A stretch of DNA of 9,181 nucleotides from NCBI GenBank assembly GCA_016707685.1, contig JADJHE010000046.1, positions 1 through 9,181 of the forward strand. Direction: 5' to 3'. Below are positions 6,224 to 9,181 of this stretch, piece after piece; position 1 is the stretch's first letter; each line of letters starts with the position of its first letter. The DNA comes from Bacteroidota bacterium (GTDB lineage Bacteria > Bacteroidota > Bacteroidia > 2-12-FULL-35-15). The position numbers and the translations under genes are program-made. The notes beneath the pieces were generated by a model. The model saw only the letters and a program-made list of their open reading frames with translations. It did no database searches and was not told the DNA's origin.

Positions 6224-6430
6224 TTATTCTATTACAACCGTTTGTTTGTTAAATTCCACTTTAAAGCCTTTCATTATTTTATTGCGTTTACGCAACTCCA
6301 CTTCACCATTCACTTTTACATTTCCTGCATCAATCATTGCATTTGCATCGCCACCATTCTCTACCCAACCCATTGCTTTTATCAATTGATTCAATTGAAT
6401 ATACTCGTCTTTTATTTTAAATGTTTCCAT
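6224..6430 (-). CDS. S4-domain RNA-binding protein (YbcJ-like)
   Basis: 68 residues from the ATG at 6430, essentially one S4 domain. The pattern matches the small YbcJ family: IQLNQLIKAMGWVENGGDA (11-29), AGNVKVNGEVELRKRNKI (35-52), then a short closing strand VEFNKQTVVIE (58-68). S4 domains bind structured RNA; YbcJ-type proteins are linked to rRNA or ribosome biology, but the target is not firmly known. A longer frame opens 19 codons upstream, but those residues (YNCFLFLFL) have no family counterpart, and the promoter box at 6434-6441 lies within that stretch, so 6430 is the start. It leads an operon with the exported protein (1-nt gap) and miaE. Confidence 0.88.
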   Translation of the reverse strand: METFKIKDEYIQLNQLIKAMGWVENGGDANAMIDAGNVKVNGEVELRKRNKIMKGFKVEFNKQTVVIE

Positions 6431-6433
6431 ACA

Positions 6434-6441
6434 CAAAAATA
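6434..6441 (-). promoter_or_regulatory. Bacteroidota-type -7 element for the S4-miaE operon, nearly leaderless
   Basis: The minus strand reads TATTTTTG, matching TAnnTTTG, with only 3 nt between its G and the ATG at 6430. The predicted start site falls at or within a base or two of the A of the ATG. No Shine-Dalgarno sequence or good -33 box is visible. This element also fixes the start of the S4 gene, since a start further upstream would lie before the transcript. Confidence 0.45.
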
Positions 6442-6492
6442 AAAACAAAAAACAGTTATACAGGAACTTTCTATTATAAATAATCAACAGTT

Positions 6493-6509
6493 ACGGGCTT
6501 CTGGCCTGT
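6493..6509. other. Small GC-rich stem-loop in the S4 / DUF493 divergent region
   Basis: ACGGGC (6493-6498) pairs with GCCTGT (6504-6509) around TTCTG, with one G-T pair, a notable GC patch in AT-rich intergenic DNA. There is no T-run on either side, so it is not an intrinsic terminator. It lies upstream of both divergent -7 boxes and might be an operator or simply chance. Confidence 0.2.
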
Positions 6510-6598
6510 CGAAAACGCACTGCAACTATTCCTAATCGACTTTACTTTACTACAATCAAATCCCAACAAAAGCCAACACAAACACTAACAATTTTTCG

Positions 6599-6606
6599 TA
6601 CTTTTG
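6599..6606 (+). promoter_or_regulatory. Bacteroidota-type -7 element for the DUF493 gene, predicting a leaderless mRNA
   Basis: TACTTTTG matches TAnnTTTG exactly and is followed by only 4 nt before the ATG at 6611, so transcription should begin at or just before the start codon. No -33 TTTG and no Shine-Dalgarno sequence are seen. The surrounding intergenic DNA (6540-6598) is rich in A and C on the plus strand. Confidence 0.5.
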
Positions 6607-6610
6607 TAGT

Positions 6611-6886
6611 ATGAACAATGATGAACAATTCAACAATCTTCGCGATAAGTTAGCACAAGATAAAAACTGGCCACAAGTATATATGTTTAAATTCATTATA
6701 CCTGCCGACACTAAAAAGATGGCCCTTGTGGAAGCAAAGTTCTCGGACGAAGCAACCATTCATCAAAAAGAATCGAGCACCGGAAAATATTTAAGTATCA
6801 CTGTTACGGAAGTAATGTTAAGTCCCGATGCAATTATTGAAAAATACAAAGAGGTGGGTACAATTGAAGGTGTAATGTCGCTTTAG
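6611..6886 (+). CDS. DUF493 (YbeD-like) family protein
   Basis: 91 residues, the usual size for the DUF493/YbeD family: a small cytoplasmic alpha-beta (ACT/ferredoxin-like) fold of unknown role. Visible features are the first strand YMFKFIIP (24-31), the conserved central turn with a small-residue/Gly motif ESSTGKYLSITVT (54-66), and a final helix and strand IIEKYKEVGTIEGVMSL (75-91). YbeD has been discussed as a regulatory-type domain, without a settled function. The ATG at 6611 directly follows a -7 element. The stop is 4 nt from the stop of convergent recG, with no terminator between, so the two transcripts probably overlap at their 3' ends. Confidence 0.85.
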   Translation: MNNDEQFNNLRDKLAQDKNWPQVYMFKFIIPADTKKMALVEAKFSDEATIHQKESSTGKYLSITVTEVMLSPDAIIEKYKEVGTIEGVMSL

Positions 6887-6890
6887 GCCA

Positions 6891-9002
6891 TTAACTAATC
6901 CTACTCCAATTGGTTCGTTCCTTACCCATCATTGCAAAATGATATGCAATATTTGCATTTTCTGGTTTTTCCAAATTAGCATCTTCACTCAATAATTCAA
7001 TGGCCATGTTTCGTGCAGCATGCAATATTTGAGCATCTTTTGCCAAGTCTGCAATGTGTAAATCCAATACCCCACTTTGCTGTGTCCCAGCCATATCGCC
7101 CGGACCGCGCAATTTTAAATCAACATCTGCTATTTCAAATCCATCGTTTGTTCTACACATGGTGTCCATACGCAATTTCCCATCGCTGCTTAATTTATGT
7201 GAGGTCATTAAAATACAATACGATTGTTCGGCACCACGTCCTACCCTACCACGCAACTGATGTAATTGTGACAATCCAAAGCGTTCTGCACTTTCAATCA
7301 CCATAACACTTGCATTCGGCACATTCACTCCCACTTCAATTACAGTTGTAGCCACCATAATTTGTGTTTCTCCTTTTACAAATCGTTGCATCTCATATTC
7401 CTTTGCATCGGCTTTCATTTGTCCGTGCACAATACTCACTTGGTATTGTGGCTGAGGAAAAGCACGCACAATACTTTCGTAGCCATCCATCAAATCTTTG
7501 TAATCCATTTTTTCGGATTCTTTAATTAATGGGTACACTACATACACTTGACGACCAATTGCTATTTGCTCGCGCATAAATTCAAACACACGCAAACGAT
7601 TGCTATCAAAGCGATGAACAGTTTGTATCGGTTTACGTCCAGGTGGCATTTCATCAATCACACTTACATCTAAATCGCCATACAAGGTCATAGCCAATGT
7701 ACGTGGTATTGGCGTTGCACTCATAATCAATACGTGTGGTGCTTGCGAATTTTTATTCCACATTTTTGCACGTTGTGCCACACCAAAACGATGTTGCTCA
7801 TCAATTACTACTAAACCAATATTTTTAAATTGCACTTCATCTTCCAACAATGCATGTGTACCAATCAAAATGTGCATTTCGCCACTTTGCAATTTTGCAT
7901 GCAATTCTCTACGTGCTTTTGTTTTGGTCGAACCCGTGAGTAATCCAACATGAATATCCAATGGCTTTAACAAACTAGAAATTGTTTCGAAATGCTGATT
8001 GGCTAATATCTCCGTTGGTGCCATTAAACAAGTTTGAAAACCATTGTCCAATGCAATCAACATGTTCATCAATGCCACCAATGTTTTTCCACTTCCCACA
8101 TCTCCTTGCAACAAACGATTCATTTGTTTACCACTACCCATATCCAAACGAACTTCCTTGATAACACGTTTTTGTGCATTCGTTAATTCAAAGGGTAAAT
8201 GGTTATTGTAAAATGTATTGAAATAGTCGCCCACTTTCGGAAACTGAAAACCACGGTATGTTTTTTCACGAAGTCCTTTTTGTTTCAGCAATTTTAATTG
8301 AATAAAAAAGAGCTCTTCAAACTTCAATCGAAACTCTGCTTTTTTCAATAACTCCGGACTTTTAGGAACATGAATTTGTTTTACAGCCTCTTCCTTGGGT
8401 AGCAACTGAAACCGCTCCATCACTTCCTTGCTAAGCGATTCAGGAATATTATTTTTAATTAATGAAACTAAACCTTTGATAATTTTCGCAATTCCTTTGG
8501 TATCTAAACTTTTGCCTTTAAGCTTATCGGTGCTGTAATACACAGCTTGCAATGCACTAGCAAAAACCGTATTCTCTTCCGATACCAATTCAATTTCTGG
8601 ATGCGCAATATTAAATCGGCCATTAAAAACATTTGGCTTTCCGAATACTACATATTCATTTGTTAAATGAGGCTTTATTTTTTCTGCAACCCATTTCGCA
8701 CCTTGAAACCACACCAGCTCTAACCTACCTGTTTCATCAGCAAACGTGGCAACAAAACGTTTTGCACGCTTATCGCCCACCATTTCGGTAGCCGTAATTT
8801 TTCCACGCAATTGCACATAAGGCAAATCGGCATTGATTTCTTTTACTTTATAAAACTTTGTTTTATCTACATAACGAAAAGGATAATACTGCAAAAGGTT
8901 GTTGTAGGTAAAAATATGCAATTCCTTTTTTAACACATCGGCTCGTTGAGGACCAACATTTTTGAGGTATTCGATGGGTGTATTTAAAAAGGCGTTCGAC
9001 AT
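6891..9002 (-). CDS. recG: ATP-dependent DNA helicase RecG
   Basis: 703 residues, full length for RecG. The protein rewinds stalled replication forks and branch-migrates Holliday junctions. N-terminal wedge and OB region: VQLRGKITATEMV (63-75) and FADETGRLELVWFQG (87-101). Helicase core: TNAQKRVIKEV (Q motif, 274-284), Walker A QGDVGSGKT (299-307), TEILANQHF (330-338), Walker B VIDEQHRFG (399-407), motif III SATPIPRTLA (428-437), motif V TTVIEVGVNVP (552-562), motif VI QLRGRVGRG (582-590). The C-terminal TRG hairpin region follows, with DLKLRGPGDMAGTQQSG (628-644). All catalytic residues are present. The ATG at 9002 begins MSNAFLNTPIEYLKNVGPQRA, the expected family N-terminus. It is transcribed alone, convergent with the DUF493 gene. 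Confidence 0.98.
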   Translation of the reverse strand: MSNAFLNTPIEYLKNVGPQRADVLKKELHIFTYNNLLQYYPFRYVDKTKFYKVKEINADLPYVQLRGKITATEMVGDKRAKRFVATFADETGRLELVWFQGAKWVAEKIKPHLTNEYVVFGKPNVFNGRFNIAHPEIELVSEENTVFASALQAVYYSTDKLKGKSLDTKGIAKIIKGLVSLIKNNIPESLSKEVMERFQLLPKEEAVKQIHVPKSPELLKKAEFRLKFEELFFIQLKLLKQKGLREKTYRGFQFPKVGDYFNTFYNNHLPFELTNAQKRVIKEVRLDMGSGKQMNRLLQGDVGSGKTLVALMNMLIALDNGFQTCLMAPTEILANQHFETISSLLKPLDIHVGLLTGSTKTKARRELHAKLQSGEMHILIGTHALLEDEVQFKNIGLVVIDEQHRFGVAQRAKMWNKNSQAPHVLIMSATPIPRTLAMTLYGDLDVSVIDEMPPGRKPIQTVHRFDSNRLRVFEFMREQIAIGRQVYVVYPLIKESEKMDYKDLMDGYESIVRAFPQPQYQVSIVHGQMKADAKEYEMQRFVKGETQIMVATTVIEVGVNVPNASVMVIESAERFGLSQLHQLRGRVGRGAEQSYCILMTSHKLSSDGKLRMDTMCRTNDGFEIADVDLKLRGPGDMAGTQQSGVLDLHIADLAKDAQILHAARNMAIELLSEDANLEKPENANIAYHFAMMGKERTNWSRIS

Positions 9003-9012
9003 ATTCTGTATG

Positions 9013-9020
9013 CGAATTTA
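9013..9020 (-). promoter_or_regulatory. Possible weak -7 element for recG
   Basis: The minus strand reads TAAATTCG, one mismatch from TAnnTTTG, 10 nt before the recG ATG. This would give a very short leader, similar to the other short-leader genes here. No -33 box is visible. The call depends mostly on position. Confidence 0.25.
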
Positions 9021-9141
9021 CTAATTATTAAGGACATCTGTAATACAACAATTGCCCTTATTCAACATGCTTTGCTACAAACAATCCCAATATCAAAAAA
9101 CAAGAATACATAAAATCGTTTTTTTCTATAAAAAAATAATT

Positions 9142-9149
9142 TATATTTG
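9142..9149 (+). promoter_or_regulatory. Possible rightward -7 element for a gene beyond the window
   Basis: TATATTTG matches TAnnTTTG exactly in the 179-bp region right of recG (9003-9181), which otherwise holds no gene that I can see. No ATG follows before the edge, so the product would begin outside. The last 11 bases form a perfect inverted repeat, CACCC-A-GGGTG (9171-9181), about 16-20 nt after the predicted transcription start. Confidence 0.35.
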
Positions 9150-9181
9150 ATTGATAAAACTATCCTTAGCCACCCAGGGTG

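Noticed and set aside
6431..6487. N-terminal extension of the S4 protein
   Set aside because: The extra 19 codons do not match the family and include the predicted -7 promoter element.
7013..7306. Rightward open frames inside recG
   Set aside because: They are shadows of the recG helicase core, which is complete and uninterrupted on the other strand.

Overview
The window is about 9.2 kb of AT-rich DNA from a member of the Bacteroidota. I place it there, as an inference, for three reasons. The protein families look like Flavobacteriia- or Sphingobacteriia-type versions. Strong Shine-Dalgarno sites are absent. Several exact copies of the Bacteroidota -7 promoter element TAnnTTTG lie just upstream of start codons.

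Layout. Positions 1-2406 hold a leftward gene run: gcvT (glycine cleavage T-protein), then comB (2-phosphosulfolactate phosphatase family), then the N-terminal two thirds of a secreted S1/P1 nuclease / zinc phospholipase C-like protein that runs off the left edge. A 195-bp divergent promoter region separates gcvT from a rightward gene for a large membrane-anchored nucleotide-sugar 4,6-dehydratase (CapD/WbpM/FlaA1 type). Just before the expected end of that gene comes a strikingly G-rich tract (4477-4495), followed by a broken GIY-YIG nuclease gene and a hotdog-fold thioesterase gene with a one-base frameshift near its start. The thioesterase ends against an array of eight perfect 7-bp repeats. 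Next is a tight leftward operon, S4-domain RNA-binding protein, exported TonB-C-like hypothetical protein and miaE (tRNA hydroxylase), with gaps of 1 and 4 nt. A DUF493/YbeD-family gene is divergent from it and ends 4 nt from the stop of the convergent recG. The last 179 bp is intergenic and carries a possible rightward promoter.

Most genes are housekeeping: one-carbon metabolism, surface polysaccharide precursors, tRNA modification and DNA repair. I found no defence island, CRISPR array, insertion sequence, tRNA or rRNA. The oddest part is 4477-4735, where four independent reading-frame problems fall within about 260 bp while the DNA on both sides reads cleanly. This looks more like a damaged or poorly resolved assembly stretch, or a very recent lesion, than old gene decay. 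The other recurring signal is that three genes (capD-like, S4 and DUF493) have a -7 element only 3-6 nt from the ATG, which predicts leaderless or nearly leaderless mRNAs.
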